Source of the DNA: a virus
Direction: 5' to 3' (one strand)
Length of the DNA: 42,444 nucleotides
Virus record (IMG/VR): IMGVR_UViG_3300046167_000059
Span: 1 to 42,444 of that record
The notes below the pieces were generated by a model. The model was not told the origin of the DNA and made no database searches. It saw only the letters and a program-made list of their open reading frames with translations. A program made the translations under genes and the position numbers. This document shows, piece by piece, positions 1 through 6,809 of this stretch. Position 1 is the first letter of the stretch, and each line of letters opens with the position of its first letter.

Positions 1-45
1 TACTCTTTCAAATCTACCTTCTTGGGTGTTCTCTGCAGAATCCAT
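1..45 (-). CDS. N-terminal end of the scaffold/head protein (gene continues at 42444)
   Basis: An ATG at 45 preceded by a GGAG ribosome binding site opens a frame reading MDSAENTQEGRFERV up to base 1. The frame does not stop inside the window. The opposite edge of the window starts with the in-frame residues EGSAEDAANHILNMW of the acidic protein at 41457-42444, and the position (directly after portal and the 86-residue gene, directly before the capsid gene) is where a scaffold gene belongs. I infer that the two pieces are one gene broken by linearising a circular sequence. Joined end to end the frame is off by one base, explained by one duplicated T at the junction (…CTTCT|TACTC…). Confidence 0.7.
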   Translation of the reverse strand, partial: MDSAENTQEGRFERV

Positions 46-57
46 AGGTTGTCTCCT

Positions 58-318
58 CTATTCAGTTAAAAATTGTTCTTGCTCCCTTTCAGCAAGTTTG
101 CCTGTCTCAAGCACTGAAGTTATGTGTTGATTAACTAAATCCAGTGCTTTGATTGTTATATATAATCTATCTCTTTCCACTTCCTCGGCAACTTTGGTAT
201 CAAGTAAGTATTGTACTAATGCTTCTTTGACTGTGGCTAGAGCCTCTACATATAGAGGATGTTCTAAAATTTGTTTAGCTTGGTCTGCCCTTGCTATCTC
301 TTCTCCCTTGTTCCCCAT
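58..318 (-). CDS. Small alpha-helical protein between portal and scaffold
   Basis: An 86-residue protein of unknown function. It is charged, rich in Ala, Glu and Leu, lacks cysteine and membrane segments, and is predicted by eye to be almost entirely helical. It starts with MGNKGEEIARADQAK one base after the portal stop and ends 12 bases before the scaffold start, so it is translated within the packaging/head block. A head-assembly role is inferred from position only. No motif is visible that would separate a minor head protein from an assembly factor. Confidence 0.7.
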   Translation of the reverse strand: MGNKGEEIARADQAKQILEHPLYVEALATVKEALVQYLLDTKVAEEVERDRLYITIKALDLVNQHITSVLETGKLAEREQEQFLTE

Positions 319-319
319 G

Positions 320-2365
320 TTAAGTTCCTATTTTAACAGCTCGTTCTTGTTGTCTTTCTAGTTCAAGCTCTTGTTGCTTAAGTGCAAGTTCTGCTTTCTT
401 AATCTCAAGTTCTTGTGCTTTAATTTGCATGTCCACACTAGCTTCTTGTTGTTTAAGTTCCAAATCCTGCTGTGATATCTGTGCATCAAGCTGCATCTCT
501 TGTTGTTTAAGCTGAGCTTCTGCTTGTATTTTTTGTACTTTAACTTGTAGCTCTTGTTGTTTAAGCTGTGCTTCTTGCATTTTAGCTTGTTCTTCTGGGC
601 TAGGGCCTTGTTGTTGTTGAACGTCTTGGTCCCCGGGATTTGTAATAAAGTCATCTACATTCTTCATGCCCATAGCTTTTATCTGCTCAGCTACTAGGTT
701 ATATACATTTTTAGGCTTAAGTAACATACCTGCTGCTGGGTGTTGTGCAATCATTTGTATTGTTTGTGACAACCTGCCTAAATGCATTAGGTTCATATCT
801 TTGTTACCAAACCCAAGACCAACTTGTGCAGTACAATCCATCTTAGTTTTCCACTCATGTGGATATAAAGTAGTCCATTCGTTGTTTAGCCTGACTAGTT
901 TTTCAGGCTTTTCAAATTTCTGTACTAACATATATACAGATTGTGCTAGGTCTTTCATTCCTGTTTCAGCAAATATTCTAGCTATTAATTCTATTTTCTG
1001 CTGTGCAGCAGTCATAACTTGACCGACACCTGTAGCAGTTTGGTGCGACTTTAACGCACCCTCAGATAGACCCATTGAGTTCTTGCTAACACCAGTTCGT
1101 TCTTCTCTAATACTATCTAAATACCCTAGCATGTTAAAAGAGTTCTGGTCTAGTTGTGGTGTTCCCAGAGGGTTGACAGCACCCGGTGTGCGTACTCTTA
1201 CAATACCACCCGGTCTAGAAGTCATTAGGTCATCTAAATTCGCTTGACCTTCCACTACCTCGTATCGCCCATTATTTGTTAGATACATATTGTCTAACAA
1301 GTTACGCATTAGTGTAGTCTTAATGAGTTGAAGGTCGGAGATTAAGTCATAAATACTCAGACCGTAAAACTTATGAGGCATTGGTATAGGTGTAAGGGAG
1401 GAGAAGGGAACACTATCCACAGCCTCATTATCTAACAGTTCATCTCCAACCTTCGTTACTTTTCTTAGTTCAGCAATGCCATCGTTGTCAAAGTCAACAC
1501 GCATGTAACATTCTGTAACCCAAATTCCATCGTCAATGTCACCTTCTGGTGCATTGTCTTGTTCTTGTGAAAATCTAGATAGTCTTTCAGCTTTGTAATC
1601 TGCTTCATCATTACTAAATACATTCTCTATTTTACTCTTAGGGTAGCCTTGTTCTATTAGTTCAGACTTAGTTCTTTTTACCCTGTGTCCTACAAAACGA
1701 GCATCCTCTATTGTCTTGGCATACTTGTTTATTAAAAATTCTTCTGGTGGTACAGCTTCTATTCTAACTTGACCATCATCATATGTTCTACTGACTACAA
1801 CATCATGTGTTACTTGTTGTGGCTGTAACGAAATAACATCACTATCTTCTAAATTACTAGGAGTATGTTCTAATACTTCTACATTATCTTCTAATAATAG
1901 TGCAGTAAATTCTTCTTCAGTAAGATTTTTATATTCTTCTCTTAATGTTTCGCTAGTATCATCCCAGTAGTGTTTTACTATACCATTCTTTTGTAGCAGT
2001 GCATCCTTAAACCATTGATATATAATAGAAAATCCTGGGTTTTGTCTCATAATGACATGGTTCACATAATCTGTGGACTGCTTTGCCATGGTAACATCTT
2101 CAGGCCCCTGTGGTTCAAACTGTACTACCTTATCGCCCGAAGTAAATATCTTCATAAGGCTAGGCATAATCCATTCGATTACATCGGCTACATCTCTTGT
2201 GACAATCTGTGAACGACCTTCTTGCTCATTACCATACTTTTTGCCATAGTAACGGTCTAACGCATCAGAGCGTTGTTCTGTCAGCTTTCCGTCTTTGTAC
2301 CCTAAAGCTGAGTTAATCTCTTGCTCTAGGTGAGCAGATAGCTCACGCTTTGTCATTTTAGCCAT
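320..2365 (-). CDS. Portal protein (head-tail connector)
   Basis: A 681-residue protein that forms the dodecameric DNA-entry ring at one capsid vertex and docks the terminase. Family features seen: an N-terminal region with RSQIVTRDVADVIEWIMPSL (about residues 51-70), typical of podoviral portals that begin with a helical DVAD(V/T) segment, a long mixed wing/stem region with GVSKNSMGLSEGALKS (about 430-445), and a C-terminal tail from about residue 575 made of repeated Lys/Gln/Glu/Leu heptads (LKQQELQ-type), a long coiled coil like those forming portal barrels. It starts with ATG 4 bases after the stop of the 45-residue gene, downstream of terL. Length suits podoviral portals. No frameshift is seen in this gene. 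Confidence 0.9.
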   Translation of the reverse strand: MAKMTKRELSAHLEQEINSALGYKDGKLTEQRSDALDRYYGKKYGNEQEGRSQIVTRDVADVIEWIMPSLMKIFTSGDKVVQFEPQGPEDVTMAKQSTDYVNHVIMRQNPGFSIIYQWFKDALLQKNGIVKHYWDDTSETLREEYKNLTEEEFTALLLEDNVEVLEHTPSNLEDSDVISLQPQQVTHDVVVSRTYDDGQVRIEAVPPEEFLINKYAKTIEDARFVGHRVKRTKSELIEQGYPKSKIENVFSNDEADYKAERLSRFSQEQDNAPEGDIDDGIWVTECYMRVDFDNDGIAELRKVTKVGDELLDNEAVDSVPFSSLTPIPMPHKFYGLSIYDLISDLQLIKTTLMRNLLDNMYLTNNGRYEVVEGQANLDDLMTSRPGGIVRVRTPGAVNPLGTPQLDQNSFNMLGYLDSIREERTGVSKNSMGLSEGALKSHQTATGVGQVMTAAQQKIELIARIFAETGMKDLAQSVYMLVQKFEKPEKLVRLNNEWTTLYPHEWKTKMDCTAQVGLGFGNKDMNLMHLGRLSQTIQMIAQHPAAGMLLKPKNVYNLVAEQIKAMGMKNVDDFITNPGDQDVQQQQGPSPEEQAKMQEAQLKQQELQVKVQKIQAEAQLKQQEMQLDAQISQQDLELKQQEASVDMQIKAQELEIKKAELALKQQELELERQQERAVKIGT

Positions 2366-2368
2366 AAA

Positions 2369-2506
2369 TTATTTACCTTTATTTATAGGGTATTTTGTTT
2401 CTTTAGGTGGTGGCGTGGACATACTGACTGTTTTCATAATGTGTTTGAGGTCTTTAATGTCCTGTGCCATTTCTAATATTTTATTTTCTAACCATTTCGG
2501 ATTCAT
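2369..2506 (-). CDS. 45-residue protein between terL and portal
   Basis: A short gene with a strong AAGGAGA ribosome binding site 6 bases before the ATG at 2506, ending at TAA 2371-2369, 4 bases before the portal start. The product begins MNPKWLENKILEMAQDIKDL, then has a hydrophilic tail containing three consecutive prolines (TPPPKET). It looks like one short amphipathic helix. The spacing (10 bases after terL, 3 bases before portal) and the good Shine-Dalgarno sequence support a real gene. Function unknown; small proteins are common at this place in podovirus packaging operons. Confidence 0.7.
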   Translation of the reverse strand: MNPKWLENKILEMAQDIKDLKHIMKTVSMSTPPPKETKYPINKGK

Positions 2507-2516
2507 ATACTTCTCC

Positions 2517-3808
2517 TTATATTATCCAACTTAAATCAGTCTCAGGGAGTTCCCTTCCCCAGACACTATCATTACCTGTGAACACTACATCTGTTATACA
2601 CAAGTACCTAAAAGCATCGCTGGCGTGTGATGTCCAGTCATGCACTGGTCGTTGTGACCATATCTTTTTCTTGTCATCATAACTACTTCTATATTGTAGT
2701 AATGCTTCCAATCCTTTCTTGGTAGTGCTTTCATCAAACCAGCACTTGTTTAAATAAGTTCTAGTTGTATCAATACCATCCATAACTTTTAACTTTGGTG
2801 CTACTTGAAAGTCTATTCCTAGGTCAAATGCTAGGTCTCGTCTTGACTTACCAGTAGAAAATTCTCTAACTACTATATCGTGCGGTGCTATGTGTGCACC
2901 ATAATGATAACCCTTCCTGTTTAGTACCTCTATATAGTGAGGCAATCCTTCGTTAGAGTTTTCATAATAATCTATAACTGTGTACTGCTTTACCAACAAA
3001 TTGTACAAACCATATACTGGTTGCGTCTGAGACTCCAAGGTCCCATGCTGTTACTACTTGTTTAGACGGGTCATAAGGGACTTTCCCCACTCGGTCTTCT
3101 TCATAAGCAGTTTCAATCTCTTTAGCATAATACGCACCTCTAAGTGCAGCAGACCAAGAACACTCGTATTCTTGTTCAAATTCAGTCTCTGCCATATCCT
3201 GTTTCGCAAGCTCGAGTTCCTCATCATCTAATATCCCTGTTTCACTCGCCTTGTATAAGAATCTAGCCCATCCCTTCTTCTCTGGGGCAGAGTGGTATAA
3301 ATCATAAAATTCGTTTTTCCCTTTAGGTGTGCCAATAAATATGGCATAACCTTTCCTATCTGAGAGTGCCGGTCTTATAACCTCTGAGAACATCTTAGGG
3401 TTCATCTGGGCATACTCATCTAATACTACACCGTCAAGATAAATTCCACGGAGAGTGTCATAGTTATCAGCTCCGTACAGTTGTATCCTAGCTCCCATGA
3501 AGTCAGCTCTTAGTTCCGCTTCATTAAACTTAACCTCAGGGAATACAGCACATAGTCTTTTTAATTCATCCCAAGCAACTGTCTTAGCCTGCTTAAATAG
3601 TGGTGCTATGTACGCATATCTAGGTTGTCTCTTACCAGCTTGTATATCTTCTACAGAACTTTTGATTAACTGGTTTATAGCAAATACAGTCTTACCAAAC
3701 CTTCTGTGACATACAACTACATTAAATCTATCTAGATTAGTATGTAAGTGTTTCTGTAAATCCCTAGGTGTATAAGGGAATTACTATAGATTTCCTCTCC
3801 TCTTGCAT
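2517..3808 (-). CDS. terL: Terminase large subunit, broken by two one-base frameshifts
   Basis: The ATPase/nuclease motor that packages DNA into the prohead; reconstructed length about 430 residues. ATG at 3808 gives MQEERKSIVIP, then the frame must shift at CCC (3778-3776) to read YTPRDLQKHLHTNL. The ATPase domain follows with the Walker A-type CHRRFGKT and Walker B GVVLDEYAQM. The nuclease domain starts at TAWDLGVSDATS, and a second shift is needed at AAA (2991-2989) to pass from FVQFVGK to QYTVIDYYENSN. The C-terminal acidic residue lies in HDWTSHASDAFRYLC. Both shifts need one base removed, as expected if CC became CCC and AA became AAA. It starts 5 bases after terS. The protein is unmistakable; whether the breaks exist in the living phage is doubtful. 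Confidence 0.88.
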
Positions 3809-3813
3809 AAATA

Positions 3814-4401
3814 CTAGTGTATCTTGCCTTCCTTATTCTTTAGTAATTGATTAGCGTCTGCAATGTCAGCCTCATCGTTGGCCCATTGTATATCAAACTG
3901 TCTATCCTCTACAACAACATGGTGTTTAGGGGACCATCCGGCCTGAGTCTTTAACCAAAAGGTAGTCATGCTAGGAGATTCCCCACTGACCGCCATTTCA
4001 TAGGCTACACCTGCTACTCGGGCGGTGCGTTTTTCCTTACCTACTAATAAATTATGAGAATAATATTTAGTTAGGGTGGCATTACTTACACCCATTATCT
4101 TAGCTATAGTATGTTGGTCTAACCCTATACATACCATCTCCTCTACCTTAGAATAATCGTCATCTGTAGGTTTATACGTCTGTCCTCTTTTGATTCTAGA
4201 CTTTTTACCTCCAGCTTTCTTAGATTCTGCACTAAGACCACCAGTAGGTCGACCTCGCTTACGCTCAATTTTTAATACAGCATCTGCTGGTACTATACCT
4301 TTAGATGATGCTACTGCATATCTTAGTTCTTCTTCTAGTTCTTTTTCTATTTCTCTAATCTCATCTTCTGAGTCTACAGAAATTTCACCTTTATTTGCCA
4401 T
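3814..4401 (-). CDS. terS: Terminase small subunit (DNA-recognition)
   Basis: A 195-residue protein. It has an acidic N-terminal helix (residues 8-26), a basic AT-hook-like patch KRKRGRPTGG followed by Lys/Arg-rich sequence (residues 47-75), and a helix-turn-helix QHTIAKIMGVSNATLTKYY (about 97-115). Small terminases bind the packaging site and regulate the large subunit; the HTH, the size and the direct fusion to terL support this. It is the first gene of the leftward unit. A TGGTATAAT element places the predicted transcript start about 2 bases before the ATG, with no ribosome binding site between them, so the proximal transcript would be leaderless; a second promoter-like copy 137 bases upstream would give a leader. 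Confidence 0.8.
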   Translation of the reverse strand: MANKGEISVDSEDEIREIEKELEEELRYAVASSKGIVPADAVLKIERKRGRPTGGLSAESKKAGGKKSRIKRGQTYKPTDDDYSKVEEMVCIGLDQHTIAKIMGVSNATLTKYYSHNLLVGKEKRTARVAGVAYEMAVSGESPSMTTFWLKTQAGWSPKHHVVVEDRQFDIQWANDEADIADANQLLKNKEGKIH

Positions 4402-4409
4402 ATACTAAT

Positions 4410-4418
4410 ATTATACCA
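4410..4418 (-). promoter_or_regulatory. Extended -10 promoter for terS and the leftward unit (proximal)
   Basis: On the minus strand the sequence reads TTTATGGTATAATATTAG: a perfect TATAAT with a TGG extension just upstream, the pattern of an extended -10 promoter that can work without a good -35 hexamer; none is seen. The start of transcription would fall near 4403, two bases before the terS ATG. Confidence 0.6.
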
Positions 4419-4546
4419 TAAAATTGCTTATTGTATTCCTAGAATATACACAAAGTTATTCTATTTATTTAGAATGTTGTTGGTAGTTGGTTCAATGTGT
4501 GTTTATATGTGTGGTTCTAGGTATATTACTTTAAAATATAAGCAAT

Positions 4547-4555
4547 ATTATACCA
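4547..4555 (-). promoter_or_regulatory. Extended -10 promoter for the leftward unit (distal copy)
   Basis: The minus strand repeats the proximal promoter almost exactly: TTTATGGTATAATATT occurs at both places. No convincing -35 hexamer. A transcript from here would have a leader of about 140 bases before terS. The duplication itself argues that the motif is functional. Confidence 0.55.
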
Positions 4556-4720
4556 TAAATTTCTTAGTCTGTGTAAGTATTTATTCATTGTGCCCGAATT
4601 CTGGGTATCTGTGCGGGGAATTACTCAAAAAATAATAATTTTACATGGAGGTTAGATTCTGTGTGTGGGCACACGCACGATTGGGGTGTCTGGGGGGGCG
4701 ACTTTCGGGGTTTTTCTAAA

Positions 4721-4864
4721 TGAGAATGATTATCATTTGCATTCTTACTTGCGACTGACTCGCAAATGCGAATAATTACCATCTACGCTTAATGCGAATG
4801 ATTCTCATCTAGGAATAATTCTTAATTGCGAATGGTTCTCAGTAGCATATGATAGATGTTCTCA
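4721..4864. promoter_or_regulatory. Cluster of Fur-box-like palindromic operators
   Basis: Six 15-base elements of 7-1-7 form start at 4721, 4767, 4793, 4810, 4827 and 4850. The first, TGAGAATGATTATCA, matches 13 of 14 fixed positions of the classical Fur site TGATAATNATTATCA. The others (TGCGAATAATTACCA, TGCGAATGATTCTCA, TAGGAATAATTCTTA, TGCGAATGGTTCTCA, TGATAGATGTTCTCA) are weaker and fit TGMGAATNATTCTCA. Between the first two lies another inverted repeat, TTGCGA-CTGAC-TCGCAA. The cluster ends about 47 bases upstream of the early -35 box. Binding by host Fur, by a phage regulator, or by a replication initiator would all fit; Fur is the best-known protein with this site. Confidence 0.55.
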
Positions 4865-4910
4865 TTAATATATTTATATGCAATAGTTTTAAATTAATTA
4901 AAGAAAGTGC

Positions 4911-4938
4911 TTGACTTTTCTAGCAGGGTGTGTATTAT
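4911..4938 (+). promoter_or_regulatory. Sigma70-type early promoter
   Basis: TTGACT (4911-4916), 16 bases, TATTAT (4933-4938); each hexamer differs from consensus at one position. It lies just downstream of the palindrome cluster and an A+T-rich tract that could act as an UP element, and 169 bases upstream of the first early gene. It is the obvious source of the rightward unit, read by host RNA polymerase since no phage polymerase gene is present. Confidence 0.75.
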
Positions 4939-4975
4939 GTAGGTATTAAATGCGTGTGTTTTCCTGTCCATGTGT

Positions 4976-4993
4976 TGCTCTTTAAAAATCTGG
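4976..4993 (+). promoter_or_regulatory. boxA-like antitermination element in the early leader
   Basis: TGCTCTTTAAAAATCTGG in the 5' leader, about 30 bases after the predicted transcription start. It is very close to the rRNA-operon boxA (TGCTCTTTAACAA), the RNA site bound by NusB/S10 that makes RNA polymerase resist termination. Lambdoid phages use boxA in nut sites. Here it would help the early transcript read through the hairpins that precede each early gene. Assignment is by sequence similarity only. Confidence 0.5.
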
Positions 4994-5046
4994 TTAGCGT
5001 TACAAGTGGGGCAATAAATCCTAGCTTGTACTTAGTTTAAAAGTTG

Positions 5047-5092
5047 TAAGGCATACATGTTTTATGCGTGTGCCTTATTGCGTTTAAACTAG
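5047..5092 (+). repeat. Early-gene hairpin element, copy 1
   Basis: TAAGGCATAC (5047-5056) pairs with GTGTGCCTTA (5068-5077), 10 pairs including one G-U. It is followed by GCGTTTAAACTAG, similar to the CTCTTTTAACTAG box of the later copies, and then the AAGGAG ribosome binding site of the gene at 5107. The arrangement hairpin, box, ribosome site, start codon is the same in all seven copies. Confidence 0.65.
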
Positions 5093-5106
5093 CAAGGAGA
5101 TACCAA

Positions 5107-5274
5107 ATGGAGAAGAAACATTTTCACATAGGCTTTGACATCATTACCAATCATTGGGAACATATCGAGGCATTCACAGAGAAAGAGGCTGAACTCATAC
5201 TTATCAAACAAGCCTCAGATGAACACCATGTTCCCGAATCTCAAATATTGATACATTGTATTGATGAGGACTAG
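5107..5274 (+). CDS. Early protein of unknown function (55 residues)
   Basis: First gene of the rightward unit. The ATG at 5107 is chosen because AAGGAG stands 7 bases upstream; the longer reading frame to 5068 would start inside the hairpin. The product begins MEKKHFHIGFDIITNHWEHI and is rich in His, Glu and Ile, with no membrane segment or cysteine pair. Its middle (FTEKEAELILIKQA) looks like an amphipathic helix. First early genes of virulent phages often encode small host-takeover proteins; nothing in the sequence identifies a target. Confidence 0.75.
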   Translation: MEKKHFHIGFDIITNHWEHIEAFTEKEAELILIKQASDEHHVPESQILIHCIDED

Positions 5275-5283
5275 CTAAAAAAC

Positions 5284-5321
5284 TTGGGGCATTCATAGAG
5301 TGCCTCAACTCTTTTAACTAG
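5284..5321 (+). repeat. Early-gene hairpin element, copy 2
   Basis: TTGGGGCATTC-ATA-GAGTGCCTCAA (5284-5308) folds into an 11-pair stem with two G-U pairs and a 3-base loop, followed by CTCTTTTAACTAG (5309-5321) and AAAGGAG before the ATG at 5336. An A tract precedes the stem. Confidence 0.75.
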
Positions 5322-5335
5322 AAAGGAGATGTTAA

Positions 5336-5584
5336 ATGATGCCCGATACATATAAGGCAATGACCGACCAAACAAAACCACTTCACCCTTTCTTGAAATT
5401 GCATGTCTATAATTGGCTGATGCAATTGAGAGATACAGGCGAAGTTAATATGTTTGGTGTTCGTGATGACTTGAAACATGAATGGAGTATAACTGAGCAA
5501 CAAGCAACGGAATTGCTCTCCATGTTTCATAGTGGGGAACTTGAGAAACACTATCAAGAATACTACCCACAAAAAGAAAGTTAG
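5336..5584 (+). CDS. Early protein of unknown function (82 residues)
   Basis: Starts at tandem ATG codons (5336, 5339) after an AAAGGAG site. The product (MMPDTYKAMTDQTKPLHPFL onwards) contains HVYNWLMQLRDTGEVNMFG and WSITEQQATELLSMFHSGE, two helical segments. Nothing typical of an enzyme or membrane protein is visible. Small early proteins with a WLMxLRDSGxTNMFG-like segment are familiar from other marine phage genomes, but I know of no assigned function. Flanked on both sides by the hairpin element, so translated as an independent cistron. Confidence 0.75.
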   Translation: MMPDTYKAMTDQTKPLHPFLKLHVYNWLMQLRDTGEVNMFGVRDDLKHEWSITEQQATELLSMFHSGELEKHYQEYYPQKES

Positions 5585-5590
5585 AAAAAC

Positions 5591-5630
5591 TTGGGGCATT
5601 CTTCGGAGTGCCTCAACTCTTTTTAACTAG
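5591..5630 (+). repeat. Early-gene hairpin element, copy 3 (UUCG loop)
   Basis: TTGGGGCATTC-TTCG-GAGTGCCTCAA (5591-5616) has the same stem as copy 2 but a C(UUCG)G tetraloop, one of the most stable RNA loops. CTCTTTTTAACTAG follows (5617-5630), then AAGGAG and the ATG at 5645. Confidence 0.78.
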
Positions 5631-5644
5631 CAAGGAGATATAAA

Positions 5645-5989
5645 ATGGAGTTGAGCGAAGTCATAAAGATAAGGAGAGAGTCGGAAGAAGAGGCAAGACT
5701 AGATATACTCTCTCACATTATCGGTAATGAGTATATTGACTCGTACACAATGAGAGATATCATTGACATGTACAACATAGAGCCTCAAGAACTCAAGGAA
5801 TATTGCTTAAAGTATTTTGAAGATACACACGAATACTTCAAAGAGTTATGGGAAGAACTTGGGTTGCTTTGCTCAGAGTGTGAACATGAACTTGATGATG
5901 AGAGTTTATGTTCTAATACTGAGTGTGATGAGTGTGATGATTCATACTTAACAGAGGAACAACTCGAAGAGAAATACAAAGAGAGTTAG
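5645..5989 (+). CDS. Acidic early protein with a C-terminal cysteine cluster
   Basis: A 114-residue, strongly acidic protein (MELSEVIKIRRESEEEARL onwards). Residues 75-98 contain CSECEHEL, then CSNTECDECDD, giving a Cys-x2-Cys ... Cys-x4-Cys-x2-Cys spacing compatible with a zinc ribbon. The N-terminal two thirds look helical. The excess of negative charge resembles DNA-mimic or protein-binding early proteins, but that is only a possibility. It has its own hairpin element and ribosome binding site. Not recognised as a member of a named family. Confidence 0.75.
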   Translation: MELSEVIKIRRESEEEARLDILSHIIGNEYIDSYTMRDIIDMYNIEPQELKEYCLKYFEDTHEYFKELWEELGLLCSECEHELDDESLCSNTECDECDDSYLTEEQLEEKYKES

Positions 5990-5995
5990 AAAAAC

Positions 5996-6034
5996 TTGGG
6001 GCATTCATAGAGTGCCTCAATTCTTTTTAACTAG
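5996..6034 (+). repeat. Early-gene hairpin element, copy 4
   Basis: The stem-loop TTGGGGCATTC-ATA-GAGTGCCTCAA at 5996-6020 is identical to copy 2; the box reads TTCTTTTTAACTAG (6021-6034), and the GGAG that follows serves the ATG at 6045. Confidence 0.75.
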
Positions 6035-6044
6035 GAGAAATAAA

Positions 6045-6350
6045 ATGGAAAGAGATGTTAAATACATAGCAACAATTAAAAAATGGTTTGACAATGTCAA
6101 CGGGAACACATATCATAGTGCTAGAATTTTAAGACTCAAAGATGACGAGGAAATAAAAGTCAAATGGCAATATGGATATGAAGAACAGTACAAGCAATCA
6201 TGCTTTGAAGAAATGCAAAAACAAGCATGGATTGTAAAAACTGATAAGTATTCCGTTAATTTTTGGCAAAGAAAGAACAATTACCCAATTAAATGGATAG
6301 ATACAGGTCATGGTTTAAAGCGTGATATGGTTTCATGGGGTGGTGAATAA
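6045..6350 (+). CDS. Early protein of unknown function (101 residues)
   Basis: Starts at ATG 6045 after TAGGAG. A longer frame reaches back to 6012, but that would begin inside the hairpin and lacks a ribosome site. The product begins MERDVKYIATIKKWFDNVNG and continues NTYHSARILRLKDDEEIKV; the alternation of beta-like and polar segments suggests a small single-domain beta-rich fold. It carries one Cys and many Trp/Tyr/Lys. No catalytic motif seen. Function unknown; preceded and followed by hairpin elements. Confidence 0.72.
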   Translation: MERDVKYIATIKKWFDNVNGNTYHSARILRLKDDEEIKVKWQYGYEEQYKQSCFEEMQKQAWIVKTDKYSVNFWQRKNNYPIKWIDTGHGLKRDMVSWGGE

Positions 6351-6361
6351 GTTATAAAAAC

Positions 6362-6404
6362 TTTGGGCAATATCGAGGGCTATTGTCCAAACTCTTTATA
6401 ACTA
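6362..6404 (+). repeat. Early-gene hairpin element, copy 5 (diverged)
   Basis: TTTGGGCAATA (6362-6372) pairs with TATTGTCCAAA (6381-6391). The sequence differs from copies 2-4 at many stem positions yet pairing is kept (11 pairs, one G-U), which is evidence for selection on RNA structure. ACTCTTTATAACTAAAGGAG follows, then the ATG at 6418. Confidence 0.75.
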
Positions 6405-6417
6405 AAGGAGAAACAAA

Positions 6418-6636
6418 ATGGAAAGATGTACTAATGAAGTAGAATACTTTGTTGATACTGGCATTGATTATAAGCCAGTATTAACTAAGTGTGGTTATAC
6501 AAATCCTTATGGTAGATTAGCAATTTGTGATGATTGCGAAAACAATAAGGAAAAGATGAGAAGTATTAGAAACCATGAGGCAAATGTCAAGGCAGATAAT
6601 GATTGGCTAACCTCTGCGGGTTGGGGAGAAATATAA
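6418..6636 (+). CDS. Small cysteine-containing early protein (72 residues)
   Basis: Begins MERCTNEVEYFVDTGIDYKP after AAAGGAG. Cysteines at residues 4, 24, 37 and 40 (ERC, TKCGY, ICDDC) could bind one zinc ion, as in small zinc-finger proteins. The remainder is polar. The stop TAA (6634-6636) overlaps the ATG of the next gene, so the two are translationally coupled. Function unknown. Confidence 0.7.
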   Translation: MERCTNEVEYFVDTGIDYKPVLTKCGYTNPYGRLAICDDCENNKEKMRSIRNHEANVKADNDWLTSAGWGEI

Positions 6637-6809
6637 TGAGAAAGAATAAAAGAACTTGGCTAAGACCTAGCCAAAAAGAGATGATTGCTAAAGTATTAGT
6701 TTGGGTTGGTTTCTTCGGGATAATATTTAATAGTGCTGTATTGATATGGCAAGTACAAGTATTTATCCAGTTGAACAATCAATTCAACTTCTTTTCTAAA
6801 TTAATATAG
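6636..6809 (+). CDS. Small membrane protein (57 residues)
   Basis: Starts at ATG 6636 in a TAATG overlap with the previous gene, with GGGGAG 7 bases upstream; the longer frame from 6603 lies wholly inside the upstream gene. The product has a basic N-terminus (MRKNKRTWLRPSQKEMIAK) and one clear transmembrane segment, VLVWVGFFGIIFNSAVLIWQ (residues 20-39). The positive-inside rule puts the N-terminus in the cytoplasm. It might be an early membrane protein that alters the host envelope. It is the last gene before the structured non-coding stretch. Confidence 0.65.
   Translation: MRKNKRTWLRPSQKEMIAKVLVWVGFFGIIFNSAVLIWQVQVFIQLNNQFNFFSKLI

Larger units (their letters stand above)
4402..5106. other. 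Divergent control region between late (-) and early (+) units
   Basis: 705 bases without a gene. From left to right it holds: two near-identical leftward extended -10 elements (4410-4418, 4547-4555), an inverted repeat CCTAGAA/TTCTAGG (about 4439-4445 and 4515-4521), a G-rich stretch with a run of seven G (4692-4698), a cluster of Fur-box-like palindromes (4721-4864), an A+T-rich tract (4864-4903), a rightward sigma70 promoter (4911-4938), a boxA-like element (4976-4993) and an RNA hairpin before the first gene (5047-5077). It is the only divergent region of the genome and therefore also a reasonable place for a replication origin or packaging site, though nothing proves either. Confidence 0.75.

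Noticed and set aside
4620-4720. Packaging (cos/pac) site at the G-rich stretch
   Set aside because: The run of seven G and the GTGTG/CACAC repeats next to terS are suggestive, but no paired nick sites or terminal repeat evidence exist, so it is not annotated.
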